Source: Lachnospiraceae bacterium (GTDB lineage: Bacteria > Bacillota > Clostridia > Lachnospirales > Lachnospiraceae). From it: a stretch of 39,435 nucleotides of DNA. Positions 8,311-15,516 of the stretch are shown in pieces. The notes under the pieces are model-generated. The model worked only from the letters and a program-made list of their open reading frames with translations, made no database searches and had not been told where the DNA came from. A program made the translations under genes and the position numbers. The DNA is taken from the NCBI GenBank assembly GCA_022764465.1, contig JALERL010000110.1:1-39435 (forward strand), in the 5' to 3' direction. How positions within the stretch are numbered: position 1 is the stretch's first letter; every line of letters starts with the position of its first letter.

Positions 8311-9175
8311 AACAGAACTCATAAAAGCGAAGTTTGAAGAAGCTGAGGCTGTCATCATAGGTGCAGGTGCAGGATTTTCCACGTCTGCCGGGTTTACCTA
8401 CAGTGGGGAACGGTTTGAAAAATATTTTTCGGACTTCGGATCAAAATATAACTTTTCCGATATGTATGCGGGTGGATTTTATCCTTATAAGACGTTAGAG
8501 GAATACTGGGGCTACTGGTGCCGCTATGTATACATTAACCGGTATATGGATGCGGCAAAGCCTGCTTATCAGAAGCTGTATGATCTGGTAAAAGATAAGG
8601 ATTACTTTGTACTGACTACGAATGTGGATCATTGTTTCCAGAAGGCTGGATTTGAAAAAGAGCGGCTGTTTTATACACAGGGCGATTATGGGCTGTTCCA
8701 ATGCAGCACGCCTTGCCGGCAGGAGACTTATGACAATGAAGAAACCATAAAAAGAATGGTATTAAGTCAGGGCTTTGAGATAAAAGACGGAAAACTGACC
8801 AAACCGGAAGGCAGTAAAATAAAGCGGACGGTTCCAAGCGGACTGATCCCGTACTGTCCGCATTGCGGCAAGCCGATGAGTATGAACCTCCGGGCAGATC
8901 ATACCTTTGTGGAGGATAAAGGCTGGCATCAGGCAGCGGAACGGTATGAGCAGTTTGTACAGAACCATAAAATGCAGAAAATAGTTTTCATAGAACTCGG
9001 AGTGGGATATAATACTCCTGGCATTATCAAATATCCATTCTGGCAGATGACAAAATCCTTCCGGCATGCGACATATGTGTGCCTGAATCAGGGCGAAGCA
9101 TATGTACCGGATGAGATCCGGGAAAAGTCGGTCTGTATCAATGAAGATATTGGTAAAGTGTTAGAGCAGCTATAA
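8261..9175 (+). CDS. SirTM-like sirtuin, candidate protein ADP-ribosyltransferase
   Basis: This 304-residue protein is a sirtuin-fold NAD-dependent enzyme. It has the NAD-binding GAGAGFSTSAGF (about residues 32-43), TTNVDHCFQKAGF and TQGDYGLFQC. Classical deacetylases have a catalytic His in the HG motif; here the corresponding motif reads QGD, as in the microbial SirTM class that ADP-ribosylates proteins. CSTPC and CPHCGKPM are likely zinc ligands. The start at 8261 is supported by AAGGTGG six bases upstream, although it overlaps the macrodomain gene by 50 bases. In characterised operons the partners are a GcvH-like acceptor and a lipoate ligase, and neither occurs here. Confidence 0.88.
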   Translation: MFSRMKMNRSTSGCSDKTELIKAKFEEAEAVIIGAGAGFSTSAGFTYSGERFEKYFSDFGSKYNFSDMYAGGFYPYKTLEEYWGYWCRYVYINRYMDAAKPAYQKLYDLVKDKDYFVLTTNVDHCFQKAGFEKERLFYTQGDYGLFQCSTPCRQETYDNEETIKRMVLSQGFEIKDGKLTKPEGSKIKRTVPSGLIPYCPHCGKPMSMNLRADHTFVEDKGWHQAAERYEQFVQNHKMQKIVFIELGVGYNTPGIIKYPFWQMTKSFRHATYVCLNQGEAYVPDEIREKSVCINEDIGKVLEQL

Positions 9176-9234
9176 CAGATCGTGCAGGAATATCGTCTGT
9201 CATATAAATGGTTATACAGAAGGAAGGATCAGCA

Positions 9235-9720
9235 ATGAAAAGTAAAATATACGTTGGAGAAGGCGCGATTATCCGTGGAACAGAGGATATCCGGTTCGGA
9301 GAGAATGTAAATATCTGGTATAACGCAGTCGTCAGGGCAACACGCAACACGTTGTCTGTTGGAGACAATACCAATATTCAGGATAACTGTACCCTGCATG
9401 CAGACGTTAATCCAATTATCATTGGATCAAACGTAACCATTGGGCACAATGTGGTCGTTCACGGCTGCACGATTGGAGATAATACACTGATCGGAATGGG
9501 TGCGATTGTCCTGAATTATGCTAAAATAGGCAGAAACTGTATCATAGGAGCCGGTGCAGTTGTTACGGAAAGAGCAGAAATCCCGGACAATAGTCTGGTG
9601 GTCGGATGCCCGGGAAGAGTGATACGGAGCCTGTCAGAAAAAGAGGAAGAAGAAAACAGGGAGAATGCATATCATTATGTAGAACTCGCGAAGGAAGAGT
9701 TAGAAGAGAGGGAGATCTAG
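9235..9720 (+). CDS. Gamma-carbonic-anhydrase-like left-handed beta-helix protein
   Basis: This 161-residue protein consists of hexapeptide repeats forming a left-handed beta-helix and a C-terminal helix. The YrdA/gamma-carbonic-anhydrase signature is clear: VNIWYNAVVR, DNTNIQDNCTLHAD and GSNVTIGHNVVVHGC, which supply the three zinc-binding His residues. Start 9235 is chosen because GAAGGA lies nearby and the protein then begins at the family position; ATG 9208 has no good site. Members may hydrate carbon dioxide or be inactive metal-binding trimers. It lies 59 bases after the sirtuin gene and seems to be the last gene of the run, although its role with the others is unclear. Confidence 0.9.
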   Translation: MKSKIYVGEGAIIRGTEDIRFGENVNIWYNAVVRATRNTLSVGDNTNIQDNCTLHADVNPIIIGSNVTIGHNVVVHGCTIGDNTLIGMGAIVLNYAKIGRNCIIGAGAVVTERAEIPDNSLVVGCPGRVIRSLSEKEEEENRENAYHYVELAKEELEEREI

Positions 9721-9728
9721 GAGAGGGA

Positions 9729-9842
9729 AAAGAACCTGCGGTCTCCGCTCCGCTACGGTCGGTCCAAAACCGAGGTCTCCCAGACCTCGTGGACCCTCTG
9801 CGCCCGAATGCGTTCGTGCCGAGTGAAGGTCAAGGTTCTGTT
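9729..9842. repeat. GC-rich multi-hairpin intergenic element
   Basis: The 130 bases after the carbonic-anhydrase-like gene are much richer in GC than the surroundings and densely self-complementary. AGAACCT (9730-9736) pairs with AGGTTCT near 9833-9839 and encloses GCGG/CCGC, a GGTCC...GGACC stem around CGAGGTCT-CCC-AGACCTCG, and a CGAA/TTCG hairpin. It may be a REP-like element or a structured RNA. It does not match the three-copy repeat found elsewhere in the window. Confidence 0.5.
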
Positions 9843-9853
9843 ACAAATAGAAA

Positions 9854-9903
9854 TAGAGAATAAATAAGGCATCCGAAAAATCGGATGCCTTATTTATTCT
9901 CTA
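9854..9903. terminator. Bidirectional terminator, 23-bp perfect stem
   Basis: Arms at 9854-9876 and 9881-9903 are perfectly complementary around an AAAA loop. The stem has GC-rich inner bases and AT-rich outer bases. It can end both the rightward gene run and the leftward tRNA transcript, whose 3' end is only one base away. Confidence 0.85.
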
Positions 9904-9904
9904 G

Positions 9905-9978
9905 TCGATGCGACAGGATTTGAACCTGCGACCTCTGCGTCCCGAACGCAGCGCTCTACCAAGCTGAGCCACGCATCG
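9905..9978 (-). tRNA. tRNA-Pro (anticodon CGG)
   Basis: The 74-base leftward gene folds as a cloverleaf. The acceptor stem is CGATGCG (9972-9978 complement) with CGCATCG, there is a D-arm (GCTCAGCTTGGTAGAGC), an anticodon stem CTGCG/CGCAG around the loop TTCGGGA, and a T-arm GCAGG-TTCAAAT-CCTGT. Positions 34-36 read CGG, which decodes the proline codon CCG. The first pair is C1-G72, as expected for bacterial tRNA-Pro. CCA is not encoded: the base after the acceptor stem is A, followed by CTAG. No other tRNA is adjacent. Confidence 0.95.
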
Positions 9979-10049
9979 ATCAAACACAAGAAATCGTGCT
10001 TAAGTATAATATCACAGAATAACGTGTTTGTCTAGGATTTTTTTTGATT

Positions 10050-10895
10050 TTATACAGATTCAAAACCGATCAGAAGTCCGCCCTTTTCTGCATAGTAGCT
10101 GCAAAGCCCGCCGGATGGCAGAATTGTGACGGAAGGATTCTCGAAGACTTCCTCGATTTTTGCTTTTAACTGGGCTGCTCCCTCAGGATTCATACACTGG
10201 CTGATATAGACCGGACCATTGGAATAGCCACTCTGGATCATTTCTTTTATAATACTGGAATAGGAACGGTTGATCCCACGGCATTTGTGCAGGACTTCTA
10301 AGGTACCTTCCTCACTTGCACGTCCGACAATATGAATGTTTAACATATCTGCCATTTTTGCCACTACCTTACTGCACCGGCCATTTTTGACAAGATTGTC
10401 AAGTGTCTCTAATTTAAAAAGCAGATGTGTCCGCTTGCTGTATTCACGGATTCTGGTACAGACAGTTTCAAAGTCCAGTCCCTGCGACAGGTATTCATTC
10501 AGTTTGTTGATCAAAAGGATCATTTCCGGACCGGTAGAAAGTGTGTCAAGGATCAGGATCTTTTTGTCCGGGTCTTTTTCGAGTGCCATAGTACGTGCGG
10601 TCATCGCACTGTTATAGCAGCCGGAAAGTGCACTGGTTATGGTAAGTGCATAGATCTCGTCTGCACTGTCAAACTGCGTGAGCCAGTCTTGTGGACTTGG
10701 ACAGGCAGAGGAAGTGGTTCCCTTGTAGGTATACATCGTATGCAGCATTTCTGCTGTGTTTAGTGTTTCATCATCCCGGTATTCGCGGTCACCAATGCGG
10801 ATCGTAAGCGGCGCATAGGAAAAAATTGTGTCCGGGGCAGGATTTGGAATTGTGTGTATGTCGCAGCTGGAATCTGCTAAAATCATCCGTTTCAT
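10050..10895 (-). CDS. DegV-family fatty-acid-binding protein
   Basis: This 281-residue protein has the DegV/FakB pattern: MILADSSCDI at the N-terminus, TYKGTTSSACPSP as the lipid-head-contact loop, SALSGCYNSAMTAR, LDTLSTGPEMILLI and LNIHIVGRASEEGTLEVL. DegV proteins bind a single fatty acid; some (FakB) present it to the kinase FakA for phospholipid synthesis. No kinase gene is near. The N-terminal start at 10895 has a distant AGAAAGG site about 14 bases upstream, so the internal Met (10886) cannot be excluded. An inverted repeat (GTGCCT...AGGCAC) lies in its leader at about 10916-10943. The family is certain, the lipid and pathway are not. Confidence 0.92.
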   Translation of the reverse strand: MKRMILADSSCDIHTIPNPAPDTIFSYAPLTIRIGDREYRDDETLNTAEMLHTMYTYKGTTSSACPSPQDWLTQFDSADEIYALTITSALSGCYNSAMTARTMALEKDPDKKILILDTLSTGPEMILLINKLNEYLSQGLDFETVCTRIREYSKRTHLLFKLETLDNLVKNGRCSKVVAKMADMLNIHIVGRASEEGTLEVLHKCRGINRSYSSIIKEMIQSGYSNGPVYISQCMNPEGAAQLKAKIEEVFENPSVTILPSGGLCSYYAEKGGLLIGFESV

Positions 10896-11041
10896 AAAAT
10901 AACCATGCCTTTCTTAGTGCCTGCGGATTTTGGACTGTAGGCACAATATTTAGTAAAAATAATATTTGTTGCACGAAAGACTAAAGTAATAAAGAACATT
11001 ACATGTAGTATTTAAAACTACATTAACAAATAACGATTACC

Positions 11042-11200
11042 GCGTCAATACTTTTTGAAAACTAAATTGGCAAAATACACAAAATATGTTCTGCAAACAT
11101 TTGCAACGCTCATTGCAGCTTAAAACCGCAAATAAAAGTTTGCTTTACATAGTTCGTGCATTTTGCCTTTTAAATTTTAAAAAGCATCTTTGGATCTCCG
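11042..11200. mobile_element. MITE-like palindromic element, copy A
   Basis: Inverted core repeats at 11068-11089 and 11148-11167 share the sequence TGGCAAAATACAC...ATGT with the element at 17228-17469. The inner part matches that copy in the opposite orientation, including GCAAACATTTGCAACGCTC. There is no coding capacity. The right flank CCGAATCTGTATGGGAAATTT is nearly the same as the flank of copy B. Boundaries are approximate. Confidence 0.6.
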
Positions 11201-11225
11201 AATCTGTATGGGAAATTTCTCACAT

Positions 11226-11254
11226 AAAAAAGGGAAAAGCAAAACTGCTTTTCC
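11226..11254 (-). terminator. Leftward intrinsic terminator, possible small-RNA end
   Basis: On the minus strand GGAAAAGCA-GTTT-TGCTTTTCC is followed by C and six or more T. No leftward protein gene is upstream of it within 300 bases, so it may end an unannotated RNA. Confidence 0.5.
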
Positions 11255-11562
11255 GAAGTATGTAAACCTGGGGAACCAGGAGGATATTTAGACGGAACTG
11301 ACAGAATAGCGAATCAGATCTGCGACTCAACAGCTCCTTTTGATAGTAATTATGATACTGGAAAATTGTGTCTAGAATTTGACAAGATTCTAAAGAAAAC
11401 ATGAAAAAAGCATCCTGATTTCTAAAATAAATATTAAGAAGAAATACGTTGGAATTACAACGGAATAAATGGCGGCTTTGTAGTATTCTTCTTGATGCAG
11501 CAACAAAACAGAGCCGGTTGCTGGATTTGATAAAAACGAAAATTAGTATGGAGGATATCAAT

Positions 11563-13158
11563 ATGGATCATAAAATGTTCTGTTTTCAGTGTGAGCAGAC
11601 CGCCGGTTGCAGTGGATGTACCGGGAGCGCAGGTGTATGTGGAAAGAGTGCCCAGACTGCGGAGTTACAGGATAAGCTGACGGGGGCATTGATCGGACTT
11701 GCAAAGGCATGTGGGAATAATCCGCGTACCGAGAATACAACCAGAATCCTGATCGAAGGACTTTTTACAACGATTACCAATGTGAATTTTAATGATGATG
11801 TGCTGCGTGAAATGATCAAGCGTGTTCACGAAGAGAAAAACCGTGTTGTACCAAATTGCGGAAGCTGTGCAGCAAGATGTGGCAATACCGATGATTATGA
11901 TATGAAGGAACTGTGGAATGCGGATGAGGACATCCGCTCGCTGAAGTCGCTGATCCTGTTTGGAGTACGTGGCATGGCAGCTTATGCATATCACGCACTG
12001 GTACTTGGTTATGAGGATGAGAAGGTGAATGATTTCTTTTATAAGGCACTTTCTTTTATCAGCTATGATGTGGAGATGGAGGATCTGCTTCCGGTTGTAT
12101 TAGAGGTAGGAGAGGTAAATCTTGCATGCATGGCTCTGTTAGATCAGGCAAATACAACTGCTTATGGAACACCGCAGCCAACAAAGGTTCCGCTTACGAT
12201 CGAAAAGGGACCGTTCATTATTATAACCGGCCATGATTTAAAGGACTTACAGTTACTCTTAGAGCAGACGAAGGATAAGGGCATCAATATCTATACCCAT
12301 GGCGAGATGCTTCCGGCACATGCATATCCGGAACTGAAAAAGTATCCGCACTTAAAGGGCAACTTCGGAACAGCATGGCAGAACCAGCAGAAGGAATTCG
12401 ACAACGTTCCGGGTGCAATCCTTTATACAACAAACTGCCTGATGCCGGTAAAACCAAGCTATGCAGACCGTGTCTTTACTACAGAAGTCGTTTCTTATCC
12501 GCAGATGGTTCATATCGGGGAAGATAAGGACTTTACACCGGTGATCGAGAAGGCATTAGAGCTTGGTGGATATGACAGTGTACAGTACAGAACCGGAATC
12601 AATGGAGGAAGTGAAGTGATGACCGGATTTGCACATGGCACTGTGCTTGGTGTAGCCGATCAGGTGATCGATGCCGTCAAGGCAGGACAGATCCGCCACT
12701 TCTTCTTAGTGGGTGGTTGTGATGGTGCAAGAGTGGGAAGAAATTATTATACAGAATTTGTAAAGCAGACACCGGCAGATACAGTTGTGCTGACACTTGC
12801 CTGTGGTAAATACCGTTTTCATGATATGGATCTTGGTGAGATCGGTGGTCTGCCGCGATTGATGGATATGGGACAGTGCAACGATGCCTACAGTGCGATC
12901 AAGGTTGCAGTGGCACTTGCAGAAGCATTTGAGTGTGGTGTCAACGAGCTGCCGCTTTCCATGGTACTTTCCTGGTATGAGCAGAAGGCAGTCTGTATCC
13001 TGCTGACTCTGCTACATCTGGGGATCAAAAACATCTATCTTGGACCGACACTTCCGGCATTTTTATCGGAAAATGTATTGAATTATCTGGTAGAACATTA
13101 CAATATCTCACCAATCAGTACTCCGGAAGAAGATATGAAGAGAATGCTTGAAAAGTAA
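11563..13158 (+). CDS. hcp: Hybrid-cluster protein / hydroxylamine reductase
   Basis: This 531-residue cytoplasmic iron-sulfur protein reduces hydroxylamine to ammonia in vitro and acts as a nitric oxide reductase in Escherichia coli. The N-terminus has the cysteine cluster MFCFQCEQTAGCSGC then GVCGK. Ligands of the hybrid cluster are visible in order: ITGHDL (His), YTHGEMLP (Glu), LYTTNCLMPV (Cys), VGGCDGAR (Cys), LACGKYRF (Cys). Start 11563 is chosen because GGAGGA precedes it by about 7 bases and the conserved N-terminus begins there; the frame is open upstream to 11449 but that part is unlike the family. It has no adjacent Hcr reductase gene. Its transcript likely ends in the repeat-borne terminator at 13231-13256. 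Confidence 0.95.
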   Translation: MDHKMFCFQCEQTAGCSGCTGSAGVCGKSAQTAELQDKLTGALIGLAKACGNNPRTENTTRILIEGLFTTITNVNFNDDVLREMIKRVHEEKNRVVPNCGSCAARCGNTDDYDMKELWNADEDIRSLKSLILFGVRGMAAYAYHALVLGYEDEKVNDFFYKALSFISYDVEMEDLLPVVLEVGEVNLACMALLDQANTTAYGTPQPTKVPLTIEKGPFIIITGHDLKDLQLLLEQTKDKGINIYTHGEMLPAHAYPELKKYPHLKGNFGTAWQNQQKEFDNVPGAILYTTNCLMPVKPSYADRVFTTEVVSYPQMVHIGEDKDFTPVIEKALELGGYDSVQYRTGINGGSEVMTGFAHGTVLGVADQVIDAVKAGQIRHFFLVGGCDGARVGRNYYTEFVKQTPADTVVLTLACGKYRFHDMDLGEIGGLPRLMDMGQCNDAYSAIKVAVALAEAFECGVNELPLSMVLSWYEQKAVCILLTLLHLGIKNIYLGPTLPAFLSENVLNYLVEHYNISPISTPEEDMKRMLEK

Positions 13159-13176
13159 GAAAAACAAGGTGTTGCC

Positions 13177-13256
13177 ATCTGCGCACTTCGCGGAGTGGAA
13201 AATTAAGGGGTGCATCCGCTCGGGCGCGAGAGTGTGCGGCGAGCGCACACTTTTTT
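13177..13256. repeat. REP-like intergenic repeat R1 with terminator hairpin
   Basis: This about 80-base element is about 85% identical by eye to 29259-29337, and its right half recurs at 13965-14016. The conserved core reads GCATCCGCTCGGGCGCGAGA and is followed by AGTGTGCG-GCGAG-CGCACACT (13231-13251) and six T, which is a good terminator for hcp. Confidence 0.75.
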
Positions 13257-13317
13257 ATATGTGGAAACAATCGAAATAACTGACAAAAGATGAAGTTCAC
13301 AGAAAGTTCACAGAAAA

Positions 13318-13344
13318 TTAGCACTCATCTATTGACAGTGCTAA
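13318..13344. promoter_or_regulatory. CIRCE operator for HrcA
   Basis: TTAGCACTC (13318-13326), nine bases, CAGTGCTAA (13336-13344) differs from the CIRCE consensus TTAGCACTC-N9-GAGTGCTAA by one base. HrcA binding here would repress the Hsp20 gene and be relieved on heat shock. The site overlaps the -35 box. The hrcA gene is not in the window. Confidence 0.85.
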
Positions 13345-13360
13345 CAAGTGGTGTTATAAC
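13332..13360 (+). promoter_or_regulatory. Promoter of the Hsp20 gene
   Basis: TTGACA (13332-13337) and TATAAC (13355-13360) are 17 bases apart. The -35 box is embedded in the CIRCE operator. Confidence 0.8.
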
Positions 13361-13447
13361 ATAATCACAAGGAAGAACAAAGGTAATAAAAAATACCGGA
13401 GTTCGGAATATTAACATAGATGTCTTAGAAAAAAGGAGGAATGACTT

Positions 13448-13894
13448 ATGTTAGTACCTAGTATTTTTTCAAACAATTTTGTAGATGACTTATTTGATGA
13501 TGTGTTCCCATTTGGTGGAATGAATTACAGATTCCCGAAGGCTGACAGCGCAGTTATGAACACAGATGTAAAAGAGTATGACGATAGATATCAGCTTGAC
13601 CTTGAACTTCCGGGAATGAAGAAAGAGGATATTCAGGCAGAACTGAAGGATGGTTACCTGATCATCAATGCAAAGCATGAGGATAAGCAGGATGAGAAGG
13701 ACGACAAAGGTAAATTTATCCGTAAGGAACGTTATTATGGATCTTACCAGCGTAGCTTCTATGTCGGTGATGCGGTTCAGCAGGAAGACATCAAGGCATC
13801 CTTTGAGAATGGTGTCCTGACGCTCGAAGTACCAAAGAAGGCAGAGGAACCGGAAAAGGTAGAAGAGAAACATTATATTTCCATTGAGGGATAA
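13448..13894 (+). CDS. Small heat-shock protein, Hsp20/alpha-crystallin family
   Basis: This 148-residue chaperone binds unfolding proteins and keeps them soluble until ATP-dependent chaperones act. The alpha-crystallin domain spans about residues 36-130: DVKEYDDRYQLDLELPGMKK, ELKDGYLIINAKHED, SYQRSFYVGDAVQQEDIKAS and the closing FENGVLTLEVPKK. The N-terminal arm (LVPSIFSNNFVDDLFDDVF) matches clostridial Hsp18. The start has AAAGGAGGAATGACTT ahead of ATG. Expression is likely heat-induced through CIRCE/HrcA, and the transcript ends at a strong terminator just after the gene. It is a single-gene unit. Confidence 0.95.
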   Translation: MLVPSIFSNNFVDDLFDDVFPFGGMNYRFPKADSAVMNTDVKEYDDRYQLDLELPGMKKEDIQAELKDGYLIINAKHEDKQDEKDDKGKFIRKERYYGSYQRSFYVGDAVQQEDIKASFENGVLTLEVPKKAEEPEKVEEKHYISIEG

Positions 13895-13919
13895 AAAGAT
13901 CGCCCATTGGACGCATGAA

Positions 13920-13956
13920 AATTGGGTGCGGCGGTTTTGCCGCACCCAATTTTTTT
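13920..13956 (+). terminator. Terminator after Hsp20
   Basis: AATTGGGTGCGGC (13920-13932) pairs perfectly with 13939-13951 around GGTTTT, followed by a T run. The stem is 13 bp. Confidence 0.92.
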
Positions 13957-13964
13957 ATGCAATA

Positions 13965-14016
13965 GGAGATGCATCCGCCCGGGCGCGAAAGTGTGCGGCA
14001 AGCGCACACTTTATTT
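13965..14016. repeat. REP-like intergenic repeat R2 (half copy)
   Basis: GATGCATCCGCCCGGGCGCGA followed by AGTGTGCG-GCAAG-CGCACACT (13990-14010) and TTATTT matches the right half of R1 and R3. It lies directly after the Hsp20 terminator and adds a second hairpin. Confidence 0.7.
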
Positions 14017-14039
14017 CTTGAGAAAATGTAGAAATAAGC

Positions 14040-14068
14040 AAGACAAAACCGGAAAAATGCTTTATAAT
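14040..14068 (+). promoter_or_regulatory. Promoter of the sensorless chemoreceptor
   Basis: AAGACA (14040-14045) and TATAAT (14063-14068) are 17 bases apart, 43 bases before the start codon. Confidence 0.5.
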
Positions 14069-14110
14069 AGATAACATATTGAAAAGAAATACGGAAAAGA
14101 GGAATGAAGC

Positions 14111-15427
14111 ATGAAACAGACAGAAAAAAGTTCAAAAACACTTATGATGCTGCTTGTTACACTCTCTGTACCAATCCTTCTGATTGGTATTGCAGCCATT
14201 ATCATTTTCGGACTGGTAGCTAAGGGCGGAATGGCAGTAGCAACAGCAACGATGATACTGGTGATCATAATGGTTGTGGTGATCGCACTCATTGGGTTCG
14301 GAACAAGAACTGCACTGGTACGATTTGCGAAGGTAGTCGGAAGTGTGGATAAGATTGCAGACGGTTCGCTGGACTTAGAGGACAATAAGCTGTCAGAGCG
14401 TGATGATGAGCTGGGACATATGATGCGTTCTTTAAGCGATATGGTAAAGTCGCTTGCCAAGGTGGTTGTCGGTATCCGGAATGCGACCGAGTCTCTGGAT
14501 GTTTTGTCCGATGATTTCCGGGATTCTTTTGCACATATGGAGACAGCAATGGAGCATGTCAGTGGTGAGGTTGGAACGATCACAGATAATACCGTATCCC
14601 AGGCAGAGAAGACAAGAAATATGAATGAGAAGATCCAGGCAATCTCACAGGCAATCGATGTGATCGCTGCGAATATCGAAGCGTTAGACAAGAGTGCCGG
14701 ACATATGAAGGAGTATAACGAATCTTCTGAGAAGATTTTAAAGGATCTGGTAGACATCAGTCAGGAGAATGGCGAGGCGATCGAGAATGTAAGAAGCCAG
14801 ACAGACTTAACGAATCAGTCCGCATTAGAGATTCGTCAGGCGACAGAGATTATTGCAGGAATTGCCGGCCAGACGAATCTGCTTGCGCTCAATGCCAGCA
14901 TTGAAGCAGCAAGAGCCGGAGAGCAGGGAAAGGGCTTTGCGGTTGTTGCAGAGGAGATCCGTACACTTGCTGATCAGTCCAGAGAGTCTTCCGAACATAT
15001 CAGTACGATCGTAAATACACTGATCGAGAATTCCGGCGTCAGCGTAGAGATTACACGTAAGGTATCTGAAGCATTTACAATGCAGAATGAGAAGATCCGT
15101 GAGACGGAAGATATCTTTAAGAAGCTGAATCAGGAGATTGACAGTGTGGGAAATTCCCTTGCAGGAATCAGTACAGAGGTGACCGGATTAGATCATCATA
15201 AGGATGCGATGATGGAAGGAATTACAACCTTAACGGATGCAGCTGAGCAGAATGCCGAGAGTGCAGAGGCAACTGCGAATGCAATGACTGAGTTCTCCGG
15301 TATTGTAACAGGATGTAAGGAAAAGACAGAACAGATCACAGATGTAACGAAGGATCTGATCAGTTATATTGAGAAGATCAATATGACCGCAGAACAGAAA
15401 CGTGCAGCGATCAGTACAGAAGAATAA
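14111..15427 (+). CDS. Methyl-accepting chemotaxis protein lacking an external sensor
   Basis: This 438-residue receptor has two closely spaced membrane helices (about residues 11-36 and 41-64), leaving almost no extracellular loop. A HAMP-like linker follows ([20 protein letters not shown], about 73-120), then the signalling coiled coil with the conserved tip [21 protein letters not shown] and [18 protein letters not shown]. It would couple to CheW/CheA like other receptors but must sense something within the membrane or cytoplasm, or be driven by partner receptors. There is no CheR-docking tail. The start has AGAGGA about 9 bases upstream. It is transcribed alone between a repeat and a bidirectional terminator. 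Confidence 0.93.
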   Translation: MKQTEKSSKTLMMLLVTLSVPILLIGIAAIIIFGLVAKGGMAVATATMILVIIMVVVIALIGFGTRTALVRFAKVVGSVDKIADGSLDLEDNKLSERDDELGHMMRSLSDMVKSLAKVVVGIRNATESLDVLSDDFRDSFAHMETAMEHVSGEVGTITDNTVSQAEKTRNMNEKIQAISQAIDVIAANIEALDKSAGHMKEYNESSEKILKDLVDISQENGEAIENVRSQTDLTNQSALEIRQATEIIAGIAGQTNLLALNASIEAARAGEQGKGFAVVAEEIRTLADQSRESSEHISTIVNTLIENSGVSVEITRKVSEAFTMQNEKIRETEDIFKKLNQEIDSVGNSLAGISTEVTGLDHHKDAMMEGITTLTDAAEQNAESAEATANAMTEFSGIVTGCKEKTEQITDVTKDLISYIEKINMTAEQKRAAISTEE

Positions 15428-15446
15428 GTATGTAGATGCATAGATA

Positions 15447-15498
15447 AAAAAGAAGCCTGGGGGTTTCATCAGAGAATGAAATTCCCGAGCTTCTTTTT
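15447..15498. terminator. Bidirectional terminator between chemoreceptor and thiT
   Basis: AAAAAGAAGC (15447-15456) pairs with GCTTCTTTTT (15489-15498), and inside it TTTCAT pairs with ATGAAA. A-rich and T-rich outer bases allow action on both strands between the convergent genes. Confidence 0.85.
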
Positions 15499-15516
15499 AT
15501 AATGTACGTTGCAGGA

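Larger units (their letters stand above)
10896..11562. other. Long intergenic region between degV and hcp
   Basis: No convincing gene is seen in these 667 bases. They hold the DegV leader hairpin, a MITE-like repeat (about 11042-11200), a leftward intrinsic terminator at 11226-11254 that may end a small RNA, an inverted repeat TAGAAT-N8-ATTCTA at 11373-11392 overlapping a TTGACA, and the leader of hcp. Rightward codons from 11449 to 11562 are open but lack a ribosome site. Confidence 0.6.

Noticed and set aside
9729-9842. Decayed tRNA next to tRNA-Pro
   Set aside because: GAACCTGCG and CTCTGCG-type words resemble the tRNA complement, but no cloverleaf can be formed and the words are short.
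9606-9863. 85-aa frame overlapping the carbonic-anhydrase-like gene end
   Set aside because: It is in another frame and continues into the GC-rich hairpins; composition is not protein-like.
11449-11562. 38-residue extension of Hcp
   Set aside because: The family starts with the Cys cluster at 11563, which has GGAGGA ahead; the extension has no such site.
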